Shown: positions 29,196-38,382, numbered from the stretch's first letter. The stretch is DNA of 55,086 nucleotides from an uncultured Pelagibacteraceae bacterium (GCA_902537895.1 CACBCU010000001.1:1-55086), one strand, 5' to 3'. The notes: a model not told the origin generated them from the letters alone. Made by a program: numbers and translations.

Positions 29196-30516
29196 GGTCT
29201 TTACCCATTATTTTATCAGGTAACCATGTAACAATCTCAGGAAAAATACATAAAATTACTATAGCTAAAGCCATAATTATCATGAATGGTATAGACCCTT
29301 TTAAAATTTCTGACAAACTAACGTCTGGGGTAATTCCTTTTATAATATAAAGATTTAATCCAACTGGCGGTGTAATTAAGCCAATCTCCATATTGATTGT
29401 AAACACTATTGCAAACCAATATGGATCAAACCCTAAAGTAGTAATTACTGGTAATAATATAGCTGAAGTCATTACGATAACTGCGACTGGTGGTAAAAAG
29501 AAACCAGCTATTAAAAGAAATATATTTATTAAAATGAACACAACCCATTTGTTTGAACTTAATTCAACCATGCTCTGTGCTAAAGATTGAGTTACATAGA
29601 GTTGTGAGAGAGTAAAAGCAAAAAGATAGGATGCAGCAATGATAAACATTATCATCACACTTTCTTTCATTGAAACTTTAATAATGTTCCATATTTTGCT
29701 TGGTTGATAAATTTTGTAGACTACCGCAATCAATACAAAAACTAAAAATGCTCCTACTCCAGATGCTTCGGATGGTGTTGCAACCCCACCGTAAAGGACA
29801 TACAAAACACCGGCAATAATAGCTAAAAAAGGAAGAATTCTTGGTAATACTTCAAGTTTTTCCTTTAAAGTTGGTCTCACTCTATTTCTCAGAGCTTTTG
29901 CAGCATCTTTGTCAATAAAATAACTATGGATAAGAGCCCAAATTGCAAACATACCTGCTAACATGAAACCTGGTACAAGACCGCATAAAAATAATCTACC
30001 TATTGATGTTCCTGTTGCGATTCCATATACAATTAAAACAATACTAGGAGGAATTAAAACTCCTAAAGTACCTCCAGCTGCAATAGTTCCTGTTGCGATT
30101 TGGTCAGAGTACCCTCTTTTCCTCATTTCAGGTATTCCCATTGTTCCAATTGCTGCACAAGTTGCAGGGCTAGATCCACTTAAAGCTGCAAAAATTGAAC
30201 AAGCACCAATATTAGAAATTACTAATCCACCTGGTACTCTCCAAAGCCATCTATCCAAACCTGTATATAAATCTTTTCCTGCAGGAGAATTAGCAACAGC
30301 CATTCCCATTAAAATAAACATTGGTATGGAAAGTAAAACAAAAGAATTTAATCCTGCAAAAAATGTTTCAGCAAATACGTCAAGCATTTGAACTCCCTCA
30401 AATGTTACTAACAAAGCAATCGAAACAAAACTCAAACCAAAAGCAATTGGAATTCCAGAAAAAAGTACCAATAAAGTAAATACTGCAACAATTAATGCTA
30501 TAATCAGTGGATCCAT
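29185..30516 (-). CDS. dctM: TRAP transporter large permease (DctM)
   Basis: Sodium-driven channel subunit of a tripartite ATP-independent periplasmic transporter, inner membrane. The 443 residues are almost all hydrophobic with about 12 membrane segments. DctM motifs include LLSIPMFILMGMAVANSPAG near residue 60, GSSPATCAAIGTMGIPEMRKRGY near 113, and the ASEASGVGAF-type segment PSEASGVGAFL near 248. ITPPVGLNLYIIKGI near residue 380 is also typical. It follows dctQ without a gap. The substrate is set by the binding protein and is unknown. Confidence 0.94.
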   Translation of the reverse strand: MDPLIIALIVAVFTLLVLFSGIPIAFGLSFVSIALLVTFEGVQMLDVFAETFFAGLNSFVLLSIPMFILMGMAVANSPAGKDLYTGLDRWLWRVPGGLVISNIGACSIFAALSGSSPATCAAIGTMGIPEMRKRGYSDQIATGTIAAGGTLGVLIPPSIVLIVYGIATGTSIGRLFLCGLVPGFMLAGMFAIWALIHSYFIDKDAAKALRNRVRPTLKEKLEVLPRILPFLAIIAGVLYVLYGGVATPSEASGVGAFLVFVLIAVVYKIYQPSKIWNIIKVSMKESVMIMFIIAASYLFAFTLSQLYVTQSLAQSMVELSSNKWVVFILINIFLLIAGFFLPPVAVIVMTSAILLPVITTLGFDPYWFAIVFTINMEIGLITPPVGLNLYIIKGITPDVSLSEILKGSIPFMIIMALAIVILCIFPEIVTWLPDKIMGKDLGF

Positions 30517-31011
30517 TTATTTAAAATCCTTGTCATCAGTTAATTTTATAATTTCTGCGATATACTGTAATATCATTAACAAAGCTCCCAACATCATTGA
30601 TGAATATGGTATCCATAGTGGTGGATCCCAAACAGTTCCTGTTGAATAATTTTTGGTAAATGCTTCCTCAAACATTAAAAATCCAAAATAAAATAAAATT
30701 AAGAAAAAAAGTAAGCTTATTGATGATGTAAAAATTTTTAATCTAATTATATTTTTTTTTGATAGAAAGTCATAAATCCATTCCATACTAACATGAGCTT
30801 TTTCACTTAAAACGTATACACTTCCTATGAAAGTTGAGGCAACCAATAACATGGTTACAAGTTCTGTCTGCCATGTAATTGCTCTTTGAAAAAAATATCT
30901 TTCAAAAACAAGCTCAACGATTACCAAAATTGATAAAAGCAATGCTAACACAGCGAAAGCACCACATGCTTTAGCTATATAGTCACAAAGTTGTAGATAT
31001 TTTTTTTTCAT
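30517..31011 (-). CDS. dctQ: TRAP transporter small permease (DctQ)
   Basis: Four-helix membrane subunit that partners DctM. The 164 residues have four hydrophobic segments and the family pattern FFQRAITWQTELVTMLLVASTFIGSVYVLSEKAHVSMEW near residues 36-75. The ATG at 31011 lies directly against the nine-T run of an upstream terminator-like hairpin. The only Shine-Dalgarno-like bases (AGGGG) are inside that hairpin's 3' arm, so its synthesis is probably held below that of DctP. Confidence 0.9.
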   Translation of the reverse strand: MKKKYLQLCDYIAKACGAFAVLALLLSILVIVELVFERYFFQRAITWQTELVTMLLVASTFIGSVYVLSEKAHVSMEWIYDFLSKKNIIRLKIFTSSISLLFFLILFYFGFLMFEEAFTKNYSTGTVWDPPLWIPYSSMMLGALLMILQYIAEIIKLTDDKDFK

Positions 31012-31049
31012 AAAAAAAAACCCCTATTTAATAAGAGTAAATAGGGGTT
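31012..31049 (-). terminator. Attenuator-type terminator between dctP and dctQ
   Basis: On the minus strand, AACCCCTATTT and AAATAGGGGTT form a perfect 11-base-pair stem (31019-31029 with 31039-31049) around a nine-base loop, followed by a run of T to 31012. It sits 14 bases after the dctP stop and its T-run touches the dctQ ATG. A partial terminator here would explain excess binding protein over permease, as expected for TRAP systems. It is the strongest Rho-independent terminator I see in the window. Confidence 0.88.
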
Positions 31050-31063
31050 CTTTATATATTATT

Positions 31064-32074
31064 TTATTTAACTGCTAAAGCCATTTCCATTAGCTTATCG
31101 CCACCTGGAACTTTATCAGCAAATGCTTTATGAGAAGATTTTTTAGCAATCTCTACCCATGCAGCATGGTCTTTTGCATCCATGTATACCAATTTTACAC
31201 CAGCAGCTTTATAAGCATCTTCAAACTTTTTATCTAAGTTTTCAACTTGAGCTGTCATGTATTTCTCAGCAACTTTACCAGCTTTCATTAAAGCTTTTTG
31301 TTGCTTAGAACTTAAAGCATCATAAGACTTTTTCGACATTAAGATTGGTTCGTACATAAACCATAGACCAAATTTTCCTGGAGGAGTTGCACATGAAACT
31401 TGTTCATAAATTTTGTAACTTACAAAACTTCCTGAACTAGTGTTAGCACCTGTTAATACACCAGTTTGTAGACCTGTGTAAATTTCAGATGATGGCATAC
31501 TTTGTATACCAGCTCCTGCTGCTTCTAACATTTGGTTAAATGCTTTACCTGCAGCTCTCATAACTTGACCTTTTGCATCGCTAGGATTTTTGATACATTT
31601 TGTTTTTGAAGCAAAACCACCTCCCAACCAAGCATCAGATAAAACTACAACACCAGCATCATTAATGATTTTTTTAATCTCAGTCATCATTGGACCTTTA
31701 TTAAATCTCAATGCATGGTCATGATTTTTAACTGTTCCTGGCATTAAAGTTGCGTCAAATTCTGGATGGAATTTAGATGCATATGCTAATGGGAAAGCAG
31801 AAATATCCAACTGACCTGTTGTCATTGGTTTCCACTGTTCTTTTGGTTTGTATAATGATTTAGCTGGATAAATTCTTATATCTATTCCAACGTTTGCTTT
31901 TTTGACTTCGTCAGCAATGATTTGCACCATTTCATGACGTGGGTCAAAAGATCCATCAGCTCTTGGTGTTCCTGGCCATTGGTGACTTGCTTTTAAAGTT
32001 ACAGCAAAAGCAGAACCAATAGTTGTGAAAACGAAAACTAATGAAGTTAAGTATAAAGATATTTTTTTTAACAT
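31064..32074 (-). CDS. dctP: TRAP transporter substrate-binding protein (DctP)
   Basis: Periplasmic solute receptor that delivers substrate to DctQM. From the ATG at 32074 the protein has 336 residues: a signal peptide of about 24 residues (MLKKISLYL then a hydrophobic core ending SAFA), and the DctP fold with LKASHQWPGTPRADGSFDPRHEM at the mature start. An in-frame TTG/ATG-like start at 32137 is rejected because it lies in the promoter; AGAAGGA precedes 32074. The substrate is not readable; keto, hydroxy or organic acids are usual for the family. Confidence 0.93.
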   Translation of the reverse strand: MLKKISLYLTSLVFVFTTIGSAFAVTLKASHQWPGTPRADGSFDPRHEMVQIIADEVKKANVGIDIRIYPAKSLYKPKEQWKPMTTGQLDISAFPLAYASKFHPEFDATLMPGTVKNHDHALRFNKGPMMTEIKKIINDAGVVVLSDAWLGGGFASKTKCIKNPSDAKGQVMRAAGKAFNQMLEAAGAGIQSMPSSEIYTGLQTGVLTGANTSSGSFVSYKIYEQVSCATPPGKFGLWFMYEPILMSKKSYDALSSKQQKALMKAGKVAEKYMTAQVENLDKKFEDAYKAAGVKLVYMDAKDHAAWVEIAKKSSHKAFADKVPGGDKLMEMALAVK

Positions 32075-32108
32075 TATTTTTCCTTCTATTGTTATTTTTA
32101 ATAATTTA

Positions 32109-32137
32109 ATTAAAATGAACTTATTAATGAGTGTCAA
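32109..32137 (-). promoter_or_regulatory. Promoter for the dctPQM operon
   Basis: On the minus strand, a consensus TTGACA (32137-32132) is followed after 17 bases by TTTAAT (32114-32109). The expected start near 32102 gives a leader of about 28 bases, enough for the AGAAGGA ribosome site before dctP. It lies in the 98-base divergent spacer shared with the CoA-transferase gene. Confidence 0.65.
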
Positions 32138-32172
32138 GTCGACAAAAGCTCTTTAAATACAAACAAATAATT

Positions 32173-33318
32173 ATGGATGGACCTTTAAAAAACCTATTAG
32201 TTGTTGATTTAACAAGAGTATTAGTTGGGCCCTATTGCACAATGATATTATCAGATTTAGGTGCAAGGGTGATAAAAGTTGAGGCCCCAGAAATCGGTGA
32301 TGATTCAAGAAATTTTGGACCATTTATAAAAGATTACTCTGCTTACTTTATGTCTTTAAATAGAGGAAAAGAAAGTATTGCTCTCAATTTAAAAAATGCA
32401 GAGGATAAAAAAATTTTTGATAAAATTTTATCTAAAGCAGATATTTTAGTCGAAAATTTTAAACCAGGAACTTTAGAAAAATGGGGTTATGGCTGGAAGG
32501 ATGTGTCCAAAAAATATCCCAAACTAATTTACGCCTCAGCTTCGGGTTTTGGTCAAACAGGTCCCCTTAAAGAGTTACCAGCTTACGACATGGTAGTACA
32601 AGGTATGGGAGGATTGATGAGTGTAACTGGTCAACCAAATTCTGAACCTACAAGAGTTGGAACATCTATAGGAGATATAACTGCAGGACTTTTTACTACT
32701 ATTGGAATTAACGCTGCTCTTTATGATAGACAAAAAACTGGCAAAGGAATGTACATAGATGTATCGATGCTTGATTGTCAAATAGCTATTCTAGAAAATG
32801 CTATCGCACGATATCTTTCAAAAAATGAAATTCCAAAACCAATGGGATCACGTCATCCATCAATTGCTCCATTTGAAGCCTTCAAGACAAAAGATAGTTA
32901 TATAATAATTGCAGCAGGTAATGATAAATTATTTGAAAAACTATGTAATGTCTTAAAAATAAGTGAAGTAAATCAAAATTCAAAATTTTCAAATAATTCA
33001 TCCAGAGCCAAAAATATGGATGAACTTAAAAAAATTTTAGAGGATAAACTATCTACAAAAAATACAGATGAGTGGGTTAAAGATATGGAAAAAGATAAAA
33101 TTCCATGTGGTCCAATCTTTAATATAAAAGAGGCTGTTGAAAATCCTCAAATAGAATCAAGAAACATGATTGTAAAAGCTTTTCATAAAGTTGTGGGGGA
33201 TTTCAAATTAGCTGGAAACCCAATCAAAATGTCATCATATAACGATGAAAAGACTCGAGGTGATATTCCTGATTTGGATGAGCATCGAAAAAAAATTTTA
33301 GAAGAATTTAATAACTAA
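32173..33318 (+). CDS. CaiB/BaiF family (class III) CoA transferase
   Basis: Moves CoA between carboxylic acids; acyl substrates unknown. From the ATG at 32173 it has 381 residues (an in-frame start at 32131 adds 14 atypical residues). Class III features are [30 protein letters not shown] at the N-terminus, and [26 protein letters not shown] is near residue 120, and the predicted catalytic aspartate is in [11 protein letters not shown] near residue 167. It is divergent from dctP, hinting that the transporter may import its substrate. The stop interlocks with that of rpoZ. Confidence 0.9.
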   Translation: MDGPLKNLLVVDLTRVLVGPYCTMILSDLGARVIKVEAPEIGDDSRNFGPFIKDYSAYFMSLNRGKESIALNLKNAEDKKIFDKILSKADILVENFKPGTLEKWGYGWKDVSKKYPKLIYASASGFGQTGPLKELPAYDMVVQGMGGLMSVTGQPNSEPTRVGTSIGDITAGLFTTIGINAALYDRQKTGKGMYIDVSMLDCQIAILENAIARYLSKNEIPKPMGSRHPSIAPFEAFKTKDSYIIIAAGNDKLFEKLCNVLKISEVNQNSKFSNNSSRAKNMDELKKILEDKLSTKNTDEWVKDMEKDKIPCGPIFNIKEAVENPQIESRNMIVKAFHKVVGDFKLAGNPIKMSSYNDEKTRGDIPDLDEHRKKILEEFNN

Positions 33319-33848
33319 TTATTTTCTTCAGAAGACTCAGTATCTTGTTGACTTACTTGTTCCTCAGCTTCTGAAACTTCATCAAGAGAAACATCATCAG
33401 AGTCGCTCTCCATTTCCTCTGATGGTTGAGAGTCCACGTCGGGACTAGCTGTTTGAGAAAGCTCGGCTAAATCATCTTTTGAAACTTGAATTTTTTCTGG
33501 AGCTTTTCTGGCTCTTTTTGATGGCAATATAGGAGCACCACTTTTTGAAATTTCACCTTTGTATAAACTCTCAAAATCATCACCTACTTCTTCATCATCT
33601 TCCGTTCCATCATCAACTTGCTCTACATGTTTTCTCAATTTATAGATTGCACTTTCACTCAAATCTGAAACTTTAATATTTTCTTCAGCTATTTCTCTGA
33701 GTGAAATAACTGTATTTTTATCATTATCCCTATCTAAAGTTGGCTCAATACCAGAGTTTAATTGGGTTGCTCTCTCCTTTGCAACTAAAACAAGCTCATA
33801 GGGACTTTCAACTTTATCGATACAATCTTCAACGGTAACTCTAGCCAT
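33315..33848 (-). CDS. rpoZ: RNA polymerase omega subunit with acidic C-terminal extension
   Basis: Omega helps fold and assemble the beta-prime subunit. Residues 1-75 are recognisably Rpo[31 protein letters not shown], then [14 protein letters not shown]. From about residue 76 the remaining 100 residues are low-complexity, rich in Asp, Glu and Ser, with one basic patch ([13 protein letters not shown]). At 177 residues it is about twice the E. coli length and longer than the 120-130 residues usual in alphaproteobacteria. A weak TTGATT/TAGATA promoter lies in the 44-base gap upstream. Confidence 0.88.
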   Translation of the reverse strand: MARVTVEDCIDKVESPYELVLVAKERATQLNSGIEPTLDRDNDKNTVISLREIAEENIKVSDLSESAIYKLRKHVEQVDDGTEDDEEVGDDFESLYKGEISKSGAPILPSKRARKAPEKIQVSKDDLAELSQTASPDVDSQPSEEMESDSDDVSLDEVSEAEEQVSQQDTESSEENN

Positions 33849-33892
33849 GCGCAGTATCTATACAGTGACTAAAAAAAAATCAAGGAGATTTT

Positions 33893-35101
33893 TTATATAT
33901 ATTGTGGATTTAGCTTATTTCTTACAAAAAATAATAAGATTAAGGAGATTAAAATATAAACAAATGAAACCATAGCAATTTGCTCAATAGAAAACCCCTT
34001 ATCTATCAAAAGACCAAATAAAGCTGTTCCAAAAGCAGTGGAAAAAACCATTAAAGCTGTAGTTAGAGCTTTAATTGAGCCAATAAATTTTACACCATAA
34101 ATTTCAGCCCAAGTTGATGAACCTAAAACATTGGCTAAACCATTAGAAATACCTATTAATCCAAGAAAAATAAAAGATGTTATTGGACTATTAAAATAAA
34201 ATAAAACTATAGTAGAAATCAACAAAGGTATATTCATAAAGATTAAAAGTTTTCTGCTAGTAAATTTATCGATTAAAAATCCAGATCCCAGCAAAGTGAG
34301 CACAGATAATATTGAATAAACCATGAATGATTGAGCAATAACAAAAGAACCCCATCCCTTAGCTTCAGTAATGAAAGACTGATAAACAAATACACCAGTT
34401 GCAATCCACGGCATTGCTAACATATTTAGACATATAATATAAAATCTGTAATCTTTTATAACCTCAATTCTTTTCCATTGTTTAATTTCCTTTATTTCAG
34501 AGTCAGTTGGGTCTACTTGTTCTCTCGTATCAAAATCCAATTTTTTAATTAAAAAAAATGATATCAAAGGTAAAAAAATCAAAACTAAAATTGAAATAGA
34601 TATCCAAATATTCTGCCAAGCTGTAATTGAAAGTAAATAAACAATTAATACAGGTAAAATAAATTCAGCTGTTGAAAGACCAAACCAACCTACACTTAAG
34701 GCTTTCCCTCTAGATTTTGTAAAATATCTTGTAATTGTTGTAGTTGCAGTGTGAGACATTAATCCTTGTCCAGAAAATCTCATCAAAAAAACAGCGATAA
34801 ATAAAAAAATTATTGAAGATATTTTTGAAAAAAAGAAACATGAAAATGCTAAGAGTAAAGTAACATAAAATGCAAATCGAAAAATATTGATATCATCAAT
34901 TTTTTTTCCAACCCAAATTAAGAGAAAACTACTTAATAAAGTAGCAGATGCATATATTGAGCCAAATTGTCCGTGAGTGATAGAAAGTGTTTCTCTAATA
35001 CTGGAATTAAACAAACCTAAAAAAAAACTCTGTCCAAAACTAGAAAAAAATGTAAAAATAAAACCAAATATAATTACTTTTAAACTTAAACTATTAAACA
35101 T
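33893..35101 (-). CDS. Major facilitator superfamily transporter
   Basis: Secondary transporter of the inner membrane, substrate unknown. The 402 residues are hydrophobic with about 12 predicted membrane segments split by a cytoplasmic loop near residues 190-215 (charged DTREQVDPTDSEIKEIKQW). The intracellular loop between segments 2 and 3 has the MFS motif WVGKKIDDI. Segment 4-5 shows GQGLMSHTATTTITRYF. It is divergent from the dehydrogenase gene, with only eight bases between start codons. Confidence 0.82.
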   Translation of the reverse strand: MFNSLSLKVIIFGFIFTFFSSFGQSFFLGLFNSSIRETLSITHGQFGSIYASATLLSSFLLIWVGKKIDDINIFRFAFYVTLLLAFSCFFFSKISSIIFLFIAVFLMRFSGQGLMSHTATTTITRYFTKSRGKALSVGWFGLSTAEFILPVLIVYLLSITAWQNIWISISILVLIFLPLISFFLIKKLDFDTREQVDPTDSEIKEIKQWKRIEVIKDYRFYIICLNMLAMPWIATGVFVYQSFITEAKGWGSFVIAQSFMVYSILSVLTLLGSGFLIDKFTSRKLLIFMNIPLLISTIVLFYFNSPITSFIFLGLIGISNGLANVLGSSTWAEIYGVKFIGSIKALTTALMVFSTAFGTALFGLLIDKGFSIEQIAMVSFVYILISLILLFFVRNKLNPQYI

Positions 35102-35109
35102 AAAAAATT

Positions 35110-35979
35110 ATGAGTTGTAATGTTGCTTTCATAGGTCTTGGTGTCATGGGATATCCAATGGCTGGTTATATATCAAAAGGTGGACACAATGTAACTGTTT
35201 TTAATCGAACAAAATCAAAAGCAGAAAAATGGATTAGTGAATACAAAGGTAAAATGGCTGAAACTCCAGCTGAAGCAGCCAAAGATGCAGAATATATTTT
35301 TACCTGCGTTGGAAATGATAATGATTTAAAAGAAGTAACTTTTGGTGACAGCGGTGCTTTCAAAACAATTAAAAAAGGCGCTGTTTACATTGATAACACA
35401 ACTGCCTCTGCAACTATTGCAAGAGAGATTTATGATTTTGCAAAAAAAAATGGTTTTGGTGCACTTGATGCACCAGTATCTGGTGGTCAAGCTGGTGCAG
35501 AAAACGGTGCTCTGACCGTAATGATTGGTGGAGATCAAGCTGACTTTGATAAAGCTAAGGATAAAATTGATTGCTACAGTAAGAAAATGAAATTACTTGG
35601 TGGTGCTGGCAATGGACAGCTTGCTAAAATGGTTAATCAGATTTGTATTGCTGGTTTAGTTCAAGGTTTATCTGAAGCAATTAATTTCGGAATGAAAGCT
35701 GGTCTGAATATGGAAGATGTAATTGAAGTTATTTCAAAAGGTGCAGCTCAATCATGGCAAATGGAAAATAGATACAAAACAATGATAGATGATAAGTTTG
35801 ATTTTGGCTTTGCAGTCGATTGGATGAGAAAAGATTTGAAAATTGCGATGGATGAGGCAAAAAATAATGGCTCATTACTACCTGTCACCGAACTTGTTGA
35901 CAAGTACTATGAAGAGGTTCAAGGTATGGGGGGTAATCGTTGGGATACATCAAGTTTAATTAAACGATTTAGAAAGTAA
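35110..35979 (+). CDS. NAD(P)-dependent beta-hydroxyacid dehydrogenase (HIBADH/tartronate semialdehyde reductase family)
   Basis: Oxidoreductase for 3-hydroxy acids. The 289 residues start with the Rossmann motif AFIGLGVMGYPMA. They contain the substrate loop APVSGGQAGAENGALTVMIGG near residue 120 and the catalytic lysine in GNGQLAKMVNQICIAG near residue 174. The family includes 3-hydroxyisobutyrate dehydrogenase, GarR and GlxR; the exact substrate cannot be separated by eye. It lies three bases before the flavoprotein gene and shares an eight-base divergent gap with the MFS gene. Confidence 0.87.
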   Translation: MSCNVAFIGLGVMGYPMAGYISKGGHNVTVFNRTKSKAEKWISEYKGKMAETPAEAAKDAEYIFTCVGNDNDLKEVTFGDSGAFKTIKKGAVYIDNTTASATIAREIYDFAKKNGFGALDAPVSGGQAGAENGALTVMIGGDQADFDKAKDKIDCYSKKMKLLGGAGNGQLAKMVNQICIAGLVQGLSEAINFGMKAGLNMEDVIEVISKGAAQSWQMENRYKTMIDDKFDFGFAVDWMRKDLKIAMDEAKNNGSLLPVTELVDKYYEEVQGMGGNRWDTSSLIKRFRK

Positions 35980-35982
35980 TGT

Positions 35983-36582
35983 ATGCAACCAGCATACTAT
36001 GAAGATTTAGCTGAAATTCAAAATAAGTATTGGTCAATGTTAGATGATGCAGTGACCAATAGAGCTTCACCATTTAGAATTCCTGTCTTTATTTGTGCTC
36101 ATCAAAATGAAGTAGATGGTAGAATAGTTGTTTTACGTAAATCAGATAGAGCAAACAATTTATTACAATTTCATACAGATTTAAGATCTCCTAAAGTTGA
36201 GATCTTAAAAAAAAATAGTAATGCCTCACTTGTTTTTTATGACAAAGAAGAAAAAATCCAATTAAGAGTAAAAGTTGAATGTGAAGTAAACAATCAAAAC
36301 TCTGTAACTGAAGAATCTTGGAAAAAAACTCAACATATAAGTAGAAGATGTTATTTAACCGATAGTCCTCCTGGAACTAATTCAGATAACCCTACGTCTG
36401 GCATGATATCTAAATTAGAAGATTTTGATTACACTATGGAGCAAAGTGAAGAAGGTTATAAAAACTTTACAGTTATTAAATGCAAAATTAAATCAGTGGA
36501 ATGGCTATATCTTGCTGCGAAAGGGCATCGAAGAGCTAAGTTTGATCTAGAAAACAAAAAAGAAAGTTGGTTAGTGCCATAA
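35983..36582 (+). CDS. Pyridoxamine 5'-phosphate oxidase-like FMN-binding protein
   Basis: Split-barrel flavoprotein of the PNPOx-like clan. The 199 residues show FMN-binding features such as IVVLRKSDRANNLLQFHTDLRSPKVE and NASLVFYDKEEKIQLRVKVECEV near residues 45-105, and the C-terminal WLYLAAKGHRRAKFDL. The RSPK segment resembles the FMN-phosphate site. It is closer to the general PPOX flavoproteins than to PdxH, which has a distinct C-terminal signature, so a role in pyridoxal-P synthesis is not supported. It overlaps the next gene by one base. Confidence 0.78.
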   Translation: MQPAYYEDLAEIQNKYWSMLDDAVTNRASPFRIPVFICAHQNEVDGRIVVLRKSDRANNLLQFHTDLRSPKVEILKKNSNASLVFYDKEEKIQLRVKVECEVNNQNSVTEESWKKTQHISRRCYLTDSPPGTNSDNPTSGMISKLEDFDYTMEQSEEGYKNFTVIKCKIKSVEWLYLAAKGHRRAKFDLENKKESWLVP

Positions 36583-36977
36583 TGAAAAAGTATAAAGCAA
36601 TGGTTTTGTCATGTATTGATCCGAGATTTCAACCAAAGGTTTATAGATACTTAAAGAATAAAAATTTAATAGGAAAATATAGTTCCTTTACAATTGCAGG
36701 TGCTGCAATTGGTGTCACAGCTAGAAAATTTAAAAAATGGCATTCTACATTTTTTGACAATTTATCAACTTCTATTAAGTTGCACAAAATAAATAGACTT
36801 ATCGTGATAAATCACAAAGATTGTGGTGCAGCAAAAATAGTTAATGGTAAAAAAAAATTTACTTCTGCTGTAGAGAACAAGATACACAAAGATTCTTTTA
36901 AAGAGATAAAGAAAGTTTTGACTAAAAAATACCCTTTATTAAAAGTTAATTTCAAAATTTTATCTCTGAAAGATTGA
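36582..36977 (+). CDS. Short beta-carbonic-anhydrase-like protein
   Basis: Zinc-site pattern of beta-carbonic anhydrases: C11-x-D13-x-R15 in SCIDPRF, and H78-x-x-C81 in NHKDCGAAK. Only 131 residues, against about 190-220 for active enzymes, so the C-terminal portion and parts of the dimer interface are lacking. The ATG at 36582 overlaps the preceding stop (TAATG); five extra codons upstream to 36567 lie inside the neighbour. It could be a small carbonic anhydrase, a zinc sensor or an enzyme of different activity. Confidence 0.7.
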   Translation: MKKYKAMVLSCIDPRFQPKVYRYLKNKNLIGKYSSFTIAGAAIGVTARKFKKWHSTFFDNLSTSIKLHKINRLIVINHKDCGAAKIVNGKKKFTSAVENKIHKDSFKEIKKVLTKKYPLLKVNFKILSLKD

Positions 36978-36981
36978 TTTG

Positions 36982-38382
36982 TTATGGAATCTGCACACCA
37001 TCTTTAATGATATTATAAACCATCTTTTTCCAATTATAGTTATACTTTTTTCTGTTAACGTGAATTGTGTTTAAAACTACAATCCTTGAATTTTCTACAT
37101 CAATCAAAATTTGCTGACCTCCATGTCCCCCCATGCCAAGAATTTTCCTATCTTGCATTCCTTTAATATCTAAATGAAATTGACCACCATAACTATATGT
37201 GGCTTCCTCCACACGAAAGAAACTTCTCTTTGGATTAGTTAATTTCTTTTCAATTCTATTATCGTAAATAGTTTTTAAATATTTTCCAACACATGTATTA
37301 TTTTGCCAATCATCCATAATTGTCTTAGCTACTCGTAAATAATCATATCTTGTTGCATAAAACATACTTTGAGCGTCACCATTTTCAGCAAATTTATTGG
37401 GCACCTTAAAAAAATATACACTATTTTTTACTTTAGCTTTATCCTGAAAAATATTATTTAAAAGTTTTTGCCAATTATCTCCAGATTTAAACATAGCATA
37501 ATTAAATATTAAGTGTGTATTAATAACGTTGTAATTATATTTGCGATCAGATTTTTTTTTATTTTTAAAATAATTACCCATGTAAAACGCAATAGTATTA
37601 GTGTCCGCCTCACCTTCTACTGTTTGATATTCTACATCTCCCATTTCTAAAATTACGCTATCATAAACATACTTTTGATCACCAGTATTCATATTTAACA
37701 AATCTATAAGTTTTTCATCTTGGTAAAGTGTATCTTTTACTAAAGGCCAATCACTTATTCTCTGATTTACATCCTTAATGTATCCAGCGCAAATTGCGTG
37801 GCCTAATACGTATGATGCCAAACTTTTTCCCATTGAATTTGATCTTAGTTTTGTTTCATTTTTTACATATTCACCAAATCGTTCAATCGGTGATAATTCA
37901 TCTATTAAAATTTGACCATCTTGAAAATAAAGATAACTGAGGATTGCTTGTTTCTTAAATTGTTTTTTTATAAATTCATTTTCTATCTTATTGAATTTAA
38001 ATTCATAAGGATCTTTGGAAGCTTGAATTAAATATTTCTTCCATTGCATAGTGCTACCATCACCTGTTTCATGACTAAATAAATTTTTGTAATTGTAATA
38101 TACTAATGTATCTCTGTTGGGATTTTTGTTAAAAGGTACGCTCCACCTTCCTTTGTAAGCGTTAACTTTCAAATTATTTTCTTTATCTTCCCATAGTGGA
38201 TTTCCACTTTCATCATAACATAGCGCATTTCGCGTCTTTTTATTATCGCATCCAACCCTATAGCTATAACCGTTATTTTTTAACCAAAGATTAAAACTCA
38301 ACATACTGTTTGAGTAATCTGATGCAAAAGCAATATTTTTTTGAAAAAAGAGTAATATTAAGATCAATGCAAATCTTTTCAT
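36982..38382 (-). CDS. Exported beta-lactamase-family serine hydrolase
   Basis: Predicted periplasmic penicillin-binding-protein/class C beta-lactamase-fold hydrolase. The 466 residues open with a signal peptide (MKRF then a hydrophobic stretch ending IAFA, about 20 residues). The catalytic S183-x-x-K186 is in RSNSMGKSLASYV, placed later than usual because of a 150-residue N-terminal addition. C-terminal GGQFHLD and MGGHGGQQILID resemble the third motif region. Peptide or ester substrates are plausible; an antibiotic role is not indicated. Confidence 0.75.
   Translation of the reverse strand: MKRFALILILLFFQKNIAFASDYSNSMLSFNLWLKNNGYSYRVGCDNKKTRNALCYDESGNPLWEDKENNLKVNAYKGRWSVPFNKNPNRDTLVYYNYKNLFSHETGDGSTMQWKKYLIQASKDPYEFKFNKIENEFIKKQFKKQAILSYLYFQDGQILIDELSPIERFGEYVKNETKLRSNSMGKSLASYVLGHAICAGYIKDVNQRISDWPLVKDTLYQDEKLIDLLNMNTGDQKYVYDSVILEMGDVEYQTVEGEADTNTIAFYMGNYFKNKKKSDRKYNYNVINTHLIFNYAMFKSGDNWQKLLNNIFQDKAKVKNSVYFFKVPNKFAENGDAQSMFYATRYDYLRVAKTIMDDWQNNTCVGKYLKTIYDNRIEKKLTNPKRSFFRVEEATYSYGGQFHLDIKGMQDRKILGMGGHGGQQILIDVENSRIVVLNTIHVNRKKYNYNWKKMVYNIIKDGVQIP

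Noticed and set aside
29963..30391. 142-codon plus-strand ORF antisense to dctM
   Set aside because: It lies wholly inside the clearly coding dctM gene, has no recognisable motif or ribosome site, and looks like a shadow of the hydrophobic codons.
32075..32137. Upstream 21-codon extension of dctP
   Set aside because: It would begin inside the consensus promoter; the ATG at 32074 has a ribosome site and starts a proper signal peptide.
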